From Acidobacteriota bacterium (GTDB lineage: Bacteria > Acidobacteriota > Terriglobia > Bryobacterales > Bryobacteraceae), in the NCBI GenBank assembly GCA_029776225.1, contig JAKOTR010000054.1, forward strand, positions 1 through 64,000: a DNA stretch of 64,000 nt, written 5' to 3'. The position numbers were made by a program, and so were the translations under genes. This document shows positions 51,828-60,363 of this stretch, one piece after another; within the stretch, counting starts at the first letter, position 1, and each line of letters opens with the position of its first letter. The notes below the pieces were generated by a model. That model was given only the letters and a program-made list of their open reading frames with translations, was not told the DNA's origin and did no database searches.

Positions 51828-52005
51828 ACCGCCAAGTTTACAGAATCGGCATTACAAAGATAAGTTGGAAAGTATTAAATCTTTGGAAAATGACCCCCAA
51901 AAGGGGGATCGGTACTAGTAGACCTAGATTGCACAGGCCGCCGGGCCGGGCCACCCGGGACGTGAACACTGGCGCCCGCCGGGGGCCGCCCTCGGACGTG
52001 CGAAA

Positions 52006-52752
52006 ATGGGCGGCATCATGGGTGATCAGGCAAGACCTCCACTGGCTACTTACGAAGCGCTCGCGAAGATGATCGACCACGCGCTCGTCAGGCCCGAACT
52101 GACCGAGGAGCAGGTGATCGAGGGGTGCCGCATTGCCAAAGAATACGGCACGGCCAGCGTCAGCGTGCGGCCGAGCGACGCCGACCTGGCGGTGCGCCAC
52201 CTCGCCGGCAGCTCAGTCGTTGTCGGAAGCGTCGCGGGGTTCCCTCACGGGTCCCAGACCACGGCAGTGAAGCTCTACGAAGCGCGGGACCTGCTGCGCC
52301 GGGGAGTCCGCGAGATCGACATGGTGATCAACATCGGCAAGCTCCTCTCGCGCCAGTTTCAATACATCGAGACCGAGCTTGTCCAGATGGCCGAAACATG
52401 CCACGAATCGGGCGCGCTGCTGAAGGTGATCCTGGAGACCGCTTATCTCACCGACGAACTGAAGATCGTGGCCTGCAAGATCTGCACCAACGCGGGTTGT
52501 GATTTCGTCAAGACCTCCACCGGCGCCGCTCCCGGTGGCGCCACGCTCGAAGACGTGCGGTTGATGCGCGCGCACTGCGGCCCGAACGTGGGAGTGAAGG
52601 CAGCCGGCGGCGTGCGAACCCTGGAGGCGGCCCTCGCATTCTATGAAGCCGGCTGCACGCGCATCGGAGCGACCGCCACCACTGCGATCCTGGATGCCTG
52701 GAAGGCGCGGCTGGAGCAGGAACTCCAGCAGCAGCCGCCCGTGATAAGCTAG
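52006..52752 (+). CDS. deoC: Deoxyribose-phosphate aldolase
   Basis: 248 residues from ATG 52006. An ATG at 52018 is equally possible. A class I aldolase that splits 2-deoxyribose-5-phosphate into glyceraldehyde-3-phosphate and acetaldehyde. Numbered from 52006, D105 (REIDMVINIG), K169 (DFVKTSTG, Schiff base) and K198 (VGVKAAGG) give the catalytic triad. Just 12 bases separate it from the aroDE gene, so the two are probably co-transcribed although functionally distinct. Confidence 0.95.
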   Translation: MGGIMGDQARPPLATYEALAKMIDHALVRPELTEEQVIEGCRIAKEYGTASVSVRPSDADLAVRHLAGSSVVVGSVAGFPHGSQTTAVKLYEARDLLRRGVREIDMVINIGKLLSRQFQYIETELVQMAETCHESGALLKVILETAYLTDELKIVACKICTNAGCDFVKTSTGAAPGGATLEDVRLMRAHCGPNVGVKAAGGVRTLEAALAFYEAGCTRIGATATTAILDAWKARLEQELQQQPPVIS

Positions 52753-52764
52753 CAGGCTTAGCTC

Positions 52765-54297
52765 ATGCCGCCCCTCGGTTTGATGCCTCGAATCTGTATT
52801 GCGCTAGGCCTTCCCACCGCCGAACGCCTGCTCGACCACGCGCGCCGCGAAGTCGAGGCCGGGGAGACCTTTTTGGAGTTCCGCCTGGATTACCTGGACT
52901 GCCCCGAGCACGGCATCGGCGTGATCGCGAACCTGCTGCGCGACTATCCCGACTGCTTTGTTCTCGCCACCTGCCGCCGCCACCAGAACGGCGGCCGGTT
53001 CAACGGCAGCATCGCGGAGCAGATCCAGATTCTGGACGCGGCGGTGGATGCCGGCGCGCGGGCCGTGGACGTGGAGATCGAGACGGCCGAGGCAGCAGCG
53101 GGCCAACTGGATGTGTTTCGCGGGCGCGCGATGCTCGTGATTTCCTACCACAATTTCGAAGGCACTCCGGCGCTGGAGCCGGTGCTGCGCAGGATGACGG
53201 CCATCCCCGCCGAGGGCTACAAGATCGTGACCACGGCGCGCAAGCCGTCCGACAATTACCGCGTGCTCTCGCTGGGCCGGCTGCACCCCAAGCAGCCCCT
53301 GGTGCTGCTGGCGATGGGCGAAACCGGGTTCCCCTCGCGCGTGTTGTCCACCGTCTTCGGAGGGCTTTACACCTACGCGGCGCCGCGGACGGCCGAGGGC
53401 ACGGCGGCCGGACAGGTCTGCGCCAGGCAGTTGCGGCAGCTCTACCGCATCGAGAAGCTGTCGCGGGCGGCAAAGATCTACGCGGTCATTGCCGATCCGG
53501 TGCGGCACTCGATTTCTCCCGCCGTGCACAACCGGGCCTTTCAGGCGCGCCGCATCGACGCGGTGTATCTGCCGTGCCTCGTCAAGCCTCAGCAGTTGAA
53601 GGACTTCATGAGCATGGCGGATAAGCTGCCGGTTTCCGGTTTCAGCGTCACCATTCCTCACAAGCAGAAGATCACGCGCTACCTGGATGTGATCGATCCG
53701 CTGGCCCGCCGCATCGGCGCCGTCAACACGGTTTGGAAAAAGGCCGGCAAGTGGCGCGGCACGAACACGGATGCGGCCGGCGTGCGCGCGCCGCTCGAGC
53801 GCCGTATGCGGCTGGCGAAATCGTCGATTCTCCTGGTGGGTAATGGAGGGGCGGCGCGCAGCGCGGCATTCTCGCTCGTGGATGCGGGAGTCAAGCTTTC
53901 GATCGTTGGGCGGAATCCGGACCGCGTGCGCGCCCTTGCCAAGGCCTGCGGGGCGGAACCGCTGCTGCGCGAGCAGGCCGAGGCGCGGACTTTCGACGCG
54001 CTCGTGCATGCCACCCCGCTCGGCATGAGTCCCAATGTAGACGAGTGTTTCTTTCCCAACAACATTCCCGCGAAACTCGTCTTCGACATGGTCTATAACC
54101 CCATGGAGACTCTTCTTCTGCGGCGGGCGCGCGAGCAGGGAAAGACGGTGATACCCGGCCTGGAAATGTTCCTGGAGCAGGCGGCGCTGCAGTTCGAGAT
54201 CTGGACGGGGGAAAGCGCGCCCCGGAGCGTCATGGGAAAGGCCGCGCTGGAGGCTTTAGCAGCCCAGTCCGATACGACCGCTGCCGCCGGCAGGTAG
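52765..54297 (+). CDS. aroDE: Bifunctional 3-dehydroquinate dehydratase (type I)/shikimate dehydrogenase
   Basis: 510 residues, two fused steps of the shikimate pathway. Residues about 8-230 are type I AroD with E38/R40 (LEFRLDYL), H129 (ISYHNFEG) and the Schiff-base K153 (EGYKIVTTA). Residues about 235-500 are AroE: VIADPVRHSISPAVHNRAF, K300 in SVTIPHKQK, D336 in TNTDAAGV, the NADP motif LVGNGGAARSA, and ATPLGMSP. A fusion of this order also occurs in plants and in some planctomycetes and acidobacteria. The SD is not strong, and an internal ATG at 52783 is also possible. Confidence 0.95.
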   Translation: MPPLGLMPRICIALGLPTAERLLDHARREVEAGETFLEFRLDYLDCPEHGIGVIANLLRDYPDCFVLATCRRHQNGGRFNGSIAEQIQILDAAVDAGARAVDVEIETAEAAAGQLDVFRGRAMLVISYHNFEGTPALEPVLRRMTAIPAEGYKIVTTARKPSDNYRVLSLGRLHPKQPLVLLAMGETGFPSRVLSTVFGGLYTYAAPRTAEGTAAGQVCARQLRQLYRIEKLSRAAKIYAVIADPVRHSISPAVHNRAFQARRIDAVYLPCLVKPQQLKDFMSMADKLPVSGFSVTIPHKQKITRYLDVIDPLARRIGAVNTVWKKAGKWRGTNTDAAGVRAPLERRMRLAKSSILLVGNGGAARSAAFSLVDAGVKLSIVGRNPDRVRALAKACGAEPLLREQAEARTFDALVHATPLGMSPNVDECFFPNNIPAKLVFDMVYNPMETLLLRRAREQGKTVIPGLEMFLEQAALQFEIWTGESAPRSVMGKAALEALAAQSDTTAAAGR

Positions 54298-54454
54298 TCT
54301 TTCCTCTTCGGCAATTCGCAACTCCCGGCGGGCTGCAGGCGCGGCTGGAGTTCGGGAAAGCGAACGGAACCGAAGAATTTTCAGGGCGCCAAGGGGGGGC
54401 AGAGACTCCATCGAAACGGATGATACACTCGACGCAGGAGCAGATGTAAGCGAT

Positions 54455-55087
54455 ATGAGCAACGACCCGAAAGGCACATCGGCGCAAGCCAAAGAAAGGG
54501 AAGAGGAATACTTCCGCCGCAAAGAAGCGGAACTGCTGGAAGCAAAAAGGCGCGAAGCGGCCGCAAAGAAGGAGCGCGAGGAAATCGGGCGCGCCGTCGG
54601 CATCAACGACGAGAAAGTGGTGGCCGAACTATTCGCCTGCGGGTATAACCGCGAAACCATCCCGCTGCTCCATCTGGTTCCGCTCATCCAGGTGGGTTGG
54701 GCGGACGGTAGTATTTCGGAGGAAGAGCGCCGGCATATTCTCGAGGCAGCGCGCCTGCACGGAATTGAAGAGGGCAGTGCCGCCGGCCAGCAGCTCGCTT
54801 CCTGGCTCGAATCCAAACCGAGCGAAGAACTTTTCCGCCGCAGTCTGAAGGCGATCCGCACGATTCTCCAGGCGCTTGAACCGGAAAGCGGGCAGGCGCG
54901 GGCCAACGATTTGCTCTCGCTCTGCCTCAGGGTGGCTAACGGCTCCGGAGGATTTTTCGGCTTCGGGCGGAAGGTGTCCCGCGAAGAGAGGGAGTTGCTT
55001 GAGCAGATCGCCGCGGAACTCGACAGCCACCATCACAATGCAGCGGTTCAGGTGGCCGAAAAGATGAGCGGCGCGGCCCAGGAGTGA
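54455..55087 (+). CDS. TerB-like domain protein with N-terminal coiled coil
   Basis: 210 residues. The first 45 are a highly charged coiled coil (KEREEEYFRRKEAELLEAKR). Residues about 60-205 are helical and fit the TerB/tellurite-resistance-like fold: LHLVPLIQVGWADGSISEEE (acidic metal-binding-type loop) and RHILEAARLHGIEEGSAA. TerB-like domains bind divalent metals at membranes and occur in stress systems. No ter operon partners are present. A hairpin terminator lies just after the stop. Confidence 0.6.
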   Translation: MSNDPKGTSAQAKEREEEYFRRKEAELLEAKRREAAAKKEREEIGRAVGINDEKVVAELFACGYNRETIPLLHLVPLIQVGWADGSISEEERRHILEAARLHGIEEGSAAGQQLASWLESKPSEELFRRSLKAIRTILQALEPESGQARANDLLSLCLRVANGSGGFFGFGRKVSREERELLEQIAAELDSHHHNAAVQVAEKMSGAAQE

Positions 55088-55090
55088 CCG

Positions 55091-55118
55091 GGCTGCCGGC
55101 TCAGTGCCGGCAGCCTTT
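55091..55118. terminator. Hairpin between convergent TerB-like and FucP-like genes
   Basis: GGCTGCCGGC (55091-55100) pairs perfectly with GCCGGCAGCC (55106-55115), with a five-base loop and TTT after it on the plus strand. It starts four bases after the TerB-like stop and contains the last codons of the opposite FucP-like gene. It is probably a terminator for the plus strand. Confidence 0.6.
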
Positions 55119-56384
55119 GAATCCGTAAAAGACCACGTAGAGATAGCAGACCGCCGGCAGCGCGAAGGAGTGGTGGATTCCGATGCTGTCGGCCAGTGCG
55201 CCCTGGGAGAGGGGGATAACGGCCGCACCCAGAATCGCCATGATCAGAATGCCGGACCCCTGGCTGGTGAGCTTTCCCAAACCGTCGATGGCCAGCGCGA
55301 AGATTGTGGGAAACATAATCGAATTGAAGAGGCCGACGGAGATGATAGCCCACATGGCCGTGTGCCCAGTGGTGCAGACCGTCAGCCACACCAGGCCGGA
55401 AGCAATCAGTCCGTATAAGCCGAGCAGCTTGCCCGCTGGAGCGCGCCGCAGTAGTGCGGACCCAACGAAGCGCCCGATCATGGCTCCCGTCCAGTAATAG
55501 GAGACGTGCCGGGCCGCGACCTGCTCCGTCAAGCCGCCGATCTCCGGCTGACTGAAAAAGTTCACCAGGAAGCTCCCAATCGAGACTTCCGCGCCGCAGT
55601 AGAGGAAAATTCCCACCGCGCCGAGCATGAGGTGCCGGATGCGCCAGGCGCTGCTCGCAATCGGCGGCGAGGCGTCCTCTCCTCCGCCCGCTTCGATGTT
55701 CTTGATGACCGGCAGCCTGAAACGCCAGAGGGCAATGGCAAGCAGGATCAGAATCCCCGCAAAAACCAGGTACGGCATCTTGAGCGAGGCGGCCTCCGCG
55801 GCGCGGTAGGCATTGAGCCCTTCGGGCGGGAGGCTGCGGAGTTCTTCCTGCGAAAGGGGAGCGCTGGAAAGGATGAGCAGGCCGCCGAGCCAGGGCGCAA
55901 TCGCGGTGCCCAGCGAATTGAACGCCTGTGCGAGATTCAGACGGCTGGAGGCGCCGGCGGGCGGGCCGAGCACCGTAACGTAGGGGTTGGAGGAAACCTG
56001 AAGCACTGTCATCCCGGCGGCCAGCACGAACAGCGCGGCGAGGAACAGCTCGTAGGAGATCAAGGAGGCGGCGGGCAGGAACGCAAGCGCGCCGGCCGCC
56101 ATCGTCAACAGCCCTACCACCATCGAGCGCTGGTAGCCGATTGCAGCGACGAGCTTGCCAGACGGCAGCGAGAGCACGAAATAGGCCATGAAGAACGTGA
56201 ACTGGATCAGCATGACCCGCGTGTAGTTCAAGTCGAACAGCGACTTGAAGTGCGGCACCAGGATGTCGTTCAGCACGGTCAGGAAGCCCCACATGAAAAA
56301 CAGGGTCGTGACCATGGCCATGGCCGGTTTGTTGGTGCGCTCAAGACCCGCGGAGACAGCGGTTGAGGCTTGCGTGGAGGGCAT
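55101..56384 (-). CDS. FucP/GluP-type sugar:H+ symporter (MFS)
   Basis: 427 residues with about 12 membrane helices. Family blocks: VTTLFFMWGFLTVLNDILVP (helix 1, with the Asn and Asp of L-fucose permeases), QFTFFMAYFVLSLPSGKLVA, QVSSNPYVTVLGPP, SSRLNLAQAFNSLGTAIAPW and ALAIDGLGKLTSQGSGILIM. Members import L-fucose, galactose, glucose or N-acetylglucosamine with protons. No sugar kinase or isomerase is adjacent, so specificity is open. It lies six bases before the DsbA-like gene on the same strand. Confidence 0.9.
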   Translation of the reverse strand: MPSTQASTAVSAGLERTNKPAMAMVTTLFFMWGFLTVLNDILVPHFKSLFDLNYTRVMLIQFTFFMAYFVLSLPSGKLVAAIGYQRSMVVGLLTMAAGALAFLPAASLISYELFLAALFVLAAGMTVLQVSSNPYVTVLGPPAGASSRLNLAQAFNSLGTAIAPWLGGLLILSSAPLSQEELRSLPPEGLNAYRAAEAASLKMPYLVFAGILILLAIALWRFRLPVIKNIEAGGGEDASPPIASSAWRIRHLMLGAVGIFLYCGAEVSIGSFLVNFFSQPEIGGLTEQVAARHVSYYWTGAMIGRFVGSALLRRAPAGKLLGLYGLIASGLVWLTVCTTGHTAMWAIISVGLFNSIMFPTIFALAIDGLGKLTSQGSGILIMAILGAAVIPLSQGALADSIGIHHSFALPAVCYLYVVFYGFKGCRH

Positions 56385-56390
56385 GAAAGG

Positions 56391-57119
56391 TTAGTTCGCC
56401 CCGAATTCCCGCAGCTTCTGCTCGAACGCTTCCAGCGGTTGCGCGCCCACGAGGAACACGCCTTCCACACCTTCGGCCGTCGTCCTGCCGACGATGAAGC
56501 TCGGGGTGCCGGAGACTCTCAAAGAAAATGCCTCGTCAAGGTCTTTCTGAACTGCCGCGCGGTGCTTTCTCGTGGTCAGACATTCCTTGAAGGGCTCCAT
56601 CTTCAAGCCCAACTTCTGCGCGTACGCGAACAGATCGTCTTCCGAGAGGCGGCTGGGATTGGCCACGAGCACGTCCCGCATCTGCCAGAACTGGCCCTGG
56701 TCGCCCGCGCAGCGGGCCGCTTCGGCGGCGCGGAAGGCGTTGGCATGAAAGTTCAGCGGAAAGTCGCGGCTGAGGAACCGAACCTTGCCGGTATCGATGT
56801 AGCGCCGCCGGATCTCCGGGAAGGTCGCAAGGTGGAAGCGCTGGCAGAACGTACACTGGTAGTCGGTGAACTCGATCAGGGTAACCGGCGCGTCCTTTTT
56901 GCCCAGCCAGTTCGCATCGGTGATTTTCAGCTTGACGGAGCCTTCGGCCTCGCCGCTCGGGGCGGGGCGCGCCTGCTTCTCCAGCAACTGGCGGATCTGC
57001 CGGAGCTCGTTGAGTATGGCGTCCGCCTGCTGCCGCGTGATGCCCTGCTCCTCGCTCTGAGCCGGAGCCGGTCCGGTTGCCAGCAATGCAAACGCAAGGG
57101 GAAGGATGATCCGGTACAT
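56391..57119 (-). CDS. Exported DsbA-like thioredoxin-fold protein
   Basis: 242 residues with a signal peptide (IILPLAFALLATGPAPAQ) and a helical stretch at about 28-50. The DsbA/DsbG-like domain has the CxxC pair C89-T-F-C92 (FTDYQCTFCQRFH), an inserted helical region and the cis-Pro loop SGTPSFIVG. The bacterial family includes periplasmic oxidoreductases that rely on VKOR or DsbB for re-oxidation. It is separated from the sugar symporter by six bases. Substrates unknown. Confidence 0.88.
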   Translation of the reverse strand: MYRIILPLAFALLATGPAPAQSEEQGITRQQADAILNELRQIRQLLEKQARPAPSGEAEGSVKLKITDANWLGKKDAPVTLIEFTDYQCTFCQRFHLATFPEIRRRYIDTGKVRFLSRDFPLNFHANAFRAAEAARCAGDQGQFWQMRDVLVANPSRLSEDDLFAYAQKLGLKMEPFKECLTTRKHRAAVQKDLDEAFSLRVSGTPSFIVGRTTAEGVEGVFLVGAQPLEAFEQKLREFGAN

Positions 57120-57290
57120 TGTGCCCTACTATACCGCATTACGGCGGGCACACGCGCCGGAGTGGCAGATCCGAATCAACCGGCTTGCGGCTACACTGCC
57201 GTGAAAGCGTCTTGTGAGCCCGAATAACGGTGCTCTACTCGGGCCTCGTCTAAAATGAAACTAAGAACCGCGTCCAGTTCCGGGGGCCTA

Positions 57291-57701
57291 ATGAAAACCG
57301 TACTGCTCGTCGACGATGAGCCTGTCGTCTTGAAACTCGCGACGCTGGCTCTCCAGAGAGGCAGCTACCGGGTGCTTGCCTACGGTGACCCACTGGAGGG
57401 TCTCTCCGTATTCGAGAACACCTTGCACGAGGTGGACCTGCTCGTCACCGACGTAGTGATGCCGGAGATGGACGGCACCGAGCTGGCCGAACGGGCGGTG
57501 GCTCTGAAGCCGGGGCTGCCCGTGCTGTTCATTTCGGGAATCGTCAACGAGCGCGATATTGTGACGCGGGGAGCTCCGAAAATTCGCTTCTCGTTTCTTA
57601 GAAAACCCTTTCAGGCGTCCGCATTGGTCGAGAAGGTGCGTGAGATCCTGGGCGAGGCGGCGCCCGAAGACCGCTCGGCCAAGCGGACTTTTGGTGCGTA
57701 A
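57291..57701 (+). CDS. Single-domain response regulator
   Basis: 136 residues from ATG 57291. An ATG at 57255 is in frame but adds 12 residues of no family likeness. A complete receiver domain: D8/D9 (LLVDDEPVV), phospho-acceptor D54 (LLVTDVVMPEMDG), S82 (LFISGIV) and K105 (FLRKPF). There is no output domain, so it may act as a phosphate sink or CheY-like partner. No histidine kinase is adjacent. Confidence 0.92.
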   Translation: MKTVLLVDDEPVVLKLATLALQRGSYRVLAYGDPLEGLSVFENTLHEVDLLVTDVVMPEMDGTELAERAVALKPGLPVLFISGIVNERDIVTRGAPKIRFSFLRKPFQASALVEKVREILGEAAPEDRSAKRTFGA

Positions 57702-57716
57702 GGGGAGAGCGCCGGG

Positions 57717-58880
57717 CTACAGCGGCGACGGCGCTCCCAGTTGTTCCCGATGCACAATGCCGCCGTGGGCCCGCGTTTTGCCGTGCTCAATCAGCGACTT
57801 CATACGCACCAGGTCCTCGTCCATTTCGCGCTTCGGATCCGCGCCGAGCAGCCGCGCGACCGCATGGCCAACGATTCCCAGCGGCGGGTTGTAAGACATG
57901 CGAATCGTGATGCGCGTGCCGCCGTCGGGGTTCGGATCGAACCGCACGGTCCCGCTGTGCTCTATCGTCGCTCCCGGCAGGCTGCGCCACGAGATCAATC
58001 TGTTCTCGACGCGTTCGGTTATCTCCGCGGTCCAAGTGACCGGGATGCCGAGCGGGCCGTCAACCGTCCACAACGAGCGGTTGTTCCCCAGGTCGCGTAC
58101 CTCGCGCAAATGCGCCATGAACCGCGGGAAATTCGAGTAGCGCGACCAGAAGGAGTACACGTCCTGCACGGGCGCGTGAATGTTCACGGTTTTCTCGATG
58201 GTGACCGCGCCTGCGTGGCCGATTCCCAGCGCGCGCTTGAGTTCCATGTTGGCGGCGGCGCGCAAAAGCATCCCGCTCCCCAGAAGGCCGGCTGCCACGC
58301 CGCCAATGCCGCCCCGTTTGACGCCACCGATCAGCAGGGCCGTTCCCCCCAGCCCGGCCATCGTACGGACTGCCGGCGTCCAGTTGGTCTGCATGATTTC
58401 CCAGCGCTCGCCGGACCGCGCCCCGCCGCCCTGCAAAGCCGGAACCTCGGCTCCGGCATGCCGTTCGAGGCGGTCTTCGATTTCCATTCCGTCCGCGGCC
58501 GACTCGGCGGCCGACAGTAAAGCTCTGTATTCGCGCTCGAGCACCGGTCCTCGCAGAACCAGGCGGCCCCGCTCCGCGCGGACCTCAACGGCGTGGGGAT
58601 GCGAAACTACCCGGCCGATTCGGGCGCGAACGCGCGCGACGATCACATCCTCGTCCACGCGCCCGCTGCGCAAGATGGTTTGCGCCATCGCAGCGACGCC
58701 GCGCGCGCGATTGGACAGATCGCGTCCTGTCTTGTCAACCAGACGCTGGGCATCGTGGATGGTCCGTGCGGCTTTGTCGCGGATCAGCGCCCGCCGGCGC
58801 CTCCCCCTGTCCGGATCCGCGATGTACATGATTGCTGCGCCCGCACCCAGCCCTGCGAGTAAATTGGCGACTTTTCCCAT
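57717..58880 (-). CDS. Membrane-tethered BON and SRPBCC domain protein
   Basis: 387 residues. The N-terminus (KVANLLAGLGAGAAIMYIAD followed by RGRRRRALIRDK) is a YtxH-like membrane-proximal segment. Residues about 75-140 form a BON-like domain (VIVARVRARIGRVVSHPHAV, EVRAERGRLVLRGPV). A glycine-rich hydrophobic patch (about 175-215) leads to an SRPBCC/START-like hydrophobic-pocket domain (about 225-365: VTIEKTVNIHAPVQDVYSFW, FPRFMAHLREVRDL). The combination is common in acidobacterial and actinobacterial envelope or stress proteins. Ligand unknown. Confidence 0.8.
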   Translation of the reverse strand: MGKVANLLAGLGAGAAIMYIADPDRGRRRRALIRDKAARTIHDAQRLVDKTGRDLSNRARGVAAMAQTILRSGRVDEDVIVARVRARIGRVVSHPHAVEVRAERGRLVLRGPVLEREYRALLSAAESAADGMEIEDRLERHAGAEVPALQGGGARSGERWEIMQTNWTPAVRTMAGLGGTALLIGGVKRGGIGGVAAGLLGSGMLLRAAANMELKRALGIGHAGAVTIEKTVNIHAPVQDVYSFWSRYSNFPRFMAHLREVRDLGNNRSLWTVDGPLGIPVTWTAEITERVENRLISWRSLPGATIEHSGTVRFDPNPDGGTRITIRMSYNPPLGIVGHAVARLLGADPKREMDEDLVRMKSLIEHGKTRAHGGIVHREQLGAPSPL

Positions 58881-58962
58881 GTCCCCTCCTGTGTGGTGTG
58901 GATTCCCCGAGAGATTGATGACTCCATTCTAGCCGGATTGAGAGCCGGGGGGACGGGCTGCC

Positions 58963-60363
58963 TCAGGCCGCTTTCCTGAGATTGACGGCTTCCATGGCGC
59001 GCCGCGCCTCGGGGGTGGACATGACTTCGTTCCAAACGCTGCCGCTGCGCGCGTTCTCTGCCATGAGCAGCATGATTCCCTGGTCGATGCCGATTACGTC
59101 CGGGCTGAACCAGTTGTCGCCAGGCTGGAACGCGTCCACGAACCCGTAACGGCCCCAGACGCGTTTCCCATAGCGATCGAGCATGGTCCGGAGAACCCTG
59201 CTGCATTCCTCAGGGAGGAACACCACCGAACCGCCGGCGGCGCACGGCGTGAGCGTGCCGTCAGGCGGGCAATAGGGGTTGCCCCAGACGCGGTAGCCGA
59301 AGGGGGAATCCGAAGCCGTGACGCCCCACAGGTCCGGCCCGTACCAGGGGAACTGCTGCGAGAGGCCGATGCAGAACTGCCGGTGCGCCATGGTGGCAAA
59401 CCGCGAGTTCTCGAAGTAGTCAGAGTAGCGGTCCTTCCGGTCGCGGAAATCAAACCAGGCGTGCGAGTACTGATGGACGAACAGCGGCGCCACCGAATCG
59501 ATGTAGGTGAAGCCTTCGTACTCGCGTACGGGCCGCCTCCAGGCGTCCCAGCAGGAAACGGGGATGGGCGACGAGGAACTCCCGATGGCGAGCAGGTACA
59601 TCGCCAGCAGCTCGGCATACTCGTCCCAGCGGTAGGGGAGAAAGCCGGTCTCGGGCGTCCAGCCATGGCAGAGCGTGTCGTGCCCGTTGAGCATCCAGCG
59701 CCAATCGACTCGGCCGAGCAAGTCGTCGGCGAGCTGGCGGATGTGCGGCCGGTCCCAGTGCGCCTTGCAATGCAGAACGCCGCACAGCAGCCAGGCCGTA
59801 TCGACGGACGACGCCTCGCTGCTCCAGATCCGTTTGCCGGACTTCACGTCCAGGAAGTGATAGAAAAACCCGCGCTCGTGCTCGACGTGGGAGGCCAGAT
59901 ATTCGAGCGTCCGCTCGACGCGGGCAAGCGGCGCGCCGCGTTCCAGGTACCCGCGGGAATCGGCGATGGCCAGGGCGCTCAGCCCGAACCCGGTGGCGGC
60001 GATGCTGGATACGTCGCGCGACTCCGGACCCTCCATGCGGGCACGGTCGCGCACCAGCCCCGTTGTGGGATCCGCCTGTTCGTAGAAAAAGAGACACGCG
60101 CGGCGCTCGACTTCGTCCAGGAGATCGATAGAATCCTGGGCACACATCGAGAGCGGCGCAAGCGCGCCCGCGCCGATCCCGGCCGTGACTAACCTCAGAA
60201 AATCCCTGCGGCCAACTGGCGCACCACCCTCCGGCCGGTACTGCCCGGCGGGTGTCAGGGACGCAACTTGTGTTTCCAGAAGGACAAGTATACCAGCGAA
60301 GGACGGAGTTGTGGTCAGCCGGCGGCGATGCGCGCCGGAGGCGCTTCCGGCCGCATCTTCCAC
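58963..60363 (-). CDS. Tat-exported glycoamylase-like (PF10091) glycoside hydrolase
   Basis: 466 residues. The GTG at 60363 is the only upstream start in frame and lies 49 bases inside the upstream glucan-synthase gene. At residues 52-70 there is a twin-arginine signal (RRDFLRLVTAGIGAGAL), then MCAQDS. The rest is a (alpha/alpha)6 barrel of the glycoamylase-like family: CLFFYEQADPTTGLVRDRA, SIAATGFGLSALAIADS, FFYHFLDVKSGKR and GWTPETGFLPYRWDEYAELL. GH144 endo-beta-1,2-glucanases belong to this superfamily. Its neighbour is a beta-1,2-glucan-synthase-like enzyme, so a beta-1,2-glucan substrate is likely but inferred. Confidence 0.8.
   Translation of the reverse strand: MEDAAGSASGAHRRRLTTTPSFAGILVLLETQVASLTPAGQYRPEGGAPVGRRDFLRLVTAGIGAGALAPLSMCAQDSIDLLDEVERRACLFFYEQADPTTGLVRDRARMEGPESRDVSSIAATGFGLSALAIADSRGYLERGAPLARVERTLEYLASHVEHERGFFYHFLDVKSGKRIWSSEASSVDTAWLLCGVLHCKAHWDRPHIRQLADDLLGRVDWRWMLNGHDTLCHGWTPETGFLPYRWDEYAELLAMYLLAIGSSSSPIPVSCWDAWRRPVREYEGFTYIDSVAPLFVHQYSHAWFDFRDRKDRYSDYFENSRFATMAHRQFCIGLSQQFPWYGPDLWGVTASDSPFGYRVWGNPYCPPDGTLTPCAAGGSVVFLPEECSRVLRTMLDRYGKRVWGRYGFVDAFQPGDNWFSPDVIGIDQGIMLLMAENARSGSVWNEVMSTPEARRAMEAVNLRKAA

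Noticed and set aside
52804-54009. Long minus-strand frame inside aroDE
   Set aside because: Low-complexity basic translation. The plus strand has both catalytic sites intact.
60315-60363. Possible frameshift joining the glucan synthase and the glycoamylase-like gene into one protein
   Set aside because: The downstream protein has its own Tat signal and a second glycoamylase-like barrel rather than the GH94 module a full synthase would have. The overlap looks like ordinary translational coupling.
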